5,631 nt of DNA from Clostridiales bacterium (GTDB lineage: Bacteria > Bacillota_A > Clostridia > Christensenellales > CAG-917): positions 1 to 5,631 of the forward strand of contig JAITEJ010000151.1 in assembly GCA_031282095.1 (NCBI GenBank), given 5' to 3'. Each line of letters begins with the position of its first letter. The stretch's first letter is position 1. Position numbers and translations under genes: made by a program. Of the stretch, positions 5,328 to 5,631 are shown one piece after another. The notes below the pieces were generated by a model that did no database searches, was not told the origin of the DNA, and saw only the letters and a list, made by a program, of their open reading frames with translations.

Positions 5328-5631
5328 TTATGGTTTTACGGTTATTTTACTCGCACAACTGCTCCACCCGCTCGCACTCTTATATGTATCCTCGCTTCCG
5401 CTCGGTACATATATCTTCATATCATCGGGAGTATTATAAAAAGCAAGGATCCCTAAACCAGGCGGCGTTACGCTGTTCATTGTTACACTTCTTAATCTAG
5501 CGCAAGACCCGAACGCATCTCCGCCTATGCTAGTCACAGATGCAGGTATCTCTATGCTTACTAAACTATCGCAATCACGGAACGCACCTTCGCCTATGCT
5601 CGTCACTCCCGCTGGTATCTCTATGTTAACT
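5328..5631 (-). CDS. BspA-type leucine-rich-repeat protein, C-terminal part (5' end outside window)
   Basis: The frame is open from the right edge to TAA at 5328-5330, about 100 residues. It shows LRR_5/BspA-type repeats of 23 residues: IEIPAGVTSIGEGAFRDCDS, then IEIPASVTSIGGDAFGSCAR, visible in the DNA as a 69-bp period. A typical BspA ending follows, with a proline-containing turn, IYVPSGSEDTYKSASGWS, then the final strand KITVKP. Such proteins are usually secreted or surface-bound and have been linked to adhesion. The signal peptide and any anchor would be upstream, outside the window. No cell-wall sorting motif follows the repeats. It converges on copZ and has no evident tie to copper handling. 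Confidence 0.88.
   Translation of the reverse strand, partial: VNIEIPAGVTSIGEGAFRDCDSLVSIEIPASVTSIGGDAFGSCARLRSVTMNSVTPPGLGILAFYNTPDDMKIYVPSGSEDTYKSASGWSSCASKITVKP

Noticed and set aside
5104..5439. A 111-residue plus-strand frame after copZ
   Set aside because: It runs through the copZ relic, the palindromic repeats and the antisense side of the LRR gene; there is no ribosome site or coherent protein.

Overview
The window looks like chromosomal DNA of a bacterium with Shine-Dalgarno-led genes. A Gram-positive, Clostridia-like anaerobe (Firmicutes) is my best guess. The reasons are the make-up of the copper cluster (membrane-anchored small cupredoxin, two-HMA-domain CopA, separate CopZ) and a neighbouring BspA-type leucine-rich-repeat protein. 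This is inference; there is no rRNA or other decisive marker.

Layout. (1) Positions 1-781, minus strand: the N-terminal 260 residues of TilS, the tRNA(Ile2) lysidine synthetase, running off the left edge. A good sigma-70-type promoter lies almost on top of its GTG start. (2) About 782-1338: an AT-rich intergenic stretch with several inverted repeats and a candidate plus-strand promoter at 1198-1227, and no convincing gene. (3) 1361-1588: a decayed internal fragment of a copA gene. (4) 1603-2090: a membrane-anchored cupredoxin-like gene split into two overlapping frames near 1775-1791. (5) 2091-2343: two further degenerate copies of that gene's 3' end, with a 128-bp period. (6) 2365-4839: an intact Cu(+)-exporting P1B-type ATPase, CopA. 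(7) 4882-5088: the copper chaperone CopZ. (8) 5099-5174: a decayed partial copy of copZ. (9) 5171-5298: two GC-rich palindromic repeat units in tandem, then a third hairpin at 5295-5323. (10) 5328-5631, minus strand: the C-terminal end of a BspA-like LRR protein running off the right edge.

How it works together. The plus-strand genes form a likely copper-detoxification operon. CopZ carries Cu(I) in the cytosol and hands it to the CopA N-terminal HMA domains, CopA pumps it out, and the cupredoxin-like protein probably binds copper outside the membrane. No regulator such as CsoR or CopY is visible. tilS and the LRR gene are unrelated neighbours.

The most unusual point is that each of the three copper genes has at least one truncated, mutated copy of itself close by. 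The locus appears to have been through repeated partial tandem duplication followed by decay. No entirely new system was identified.
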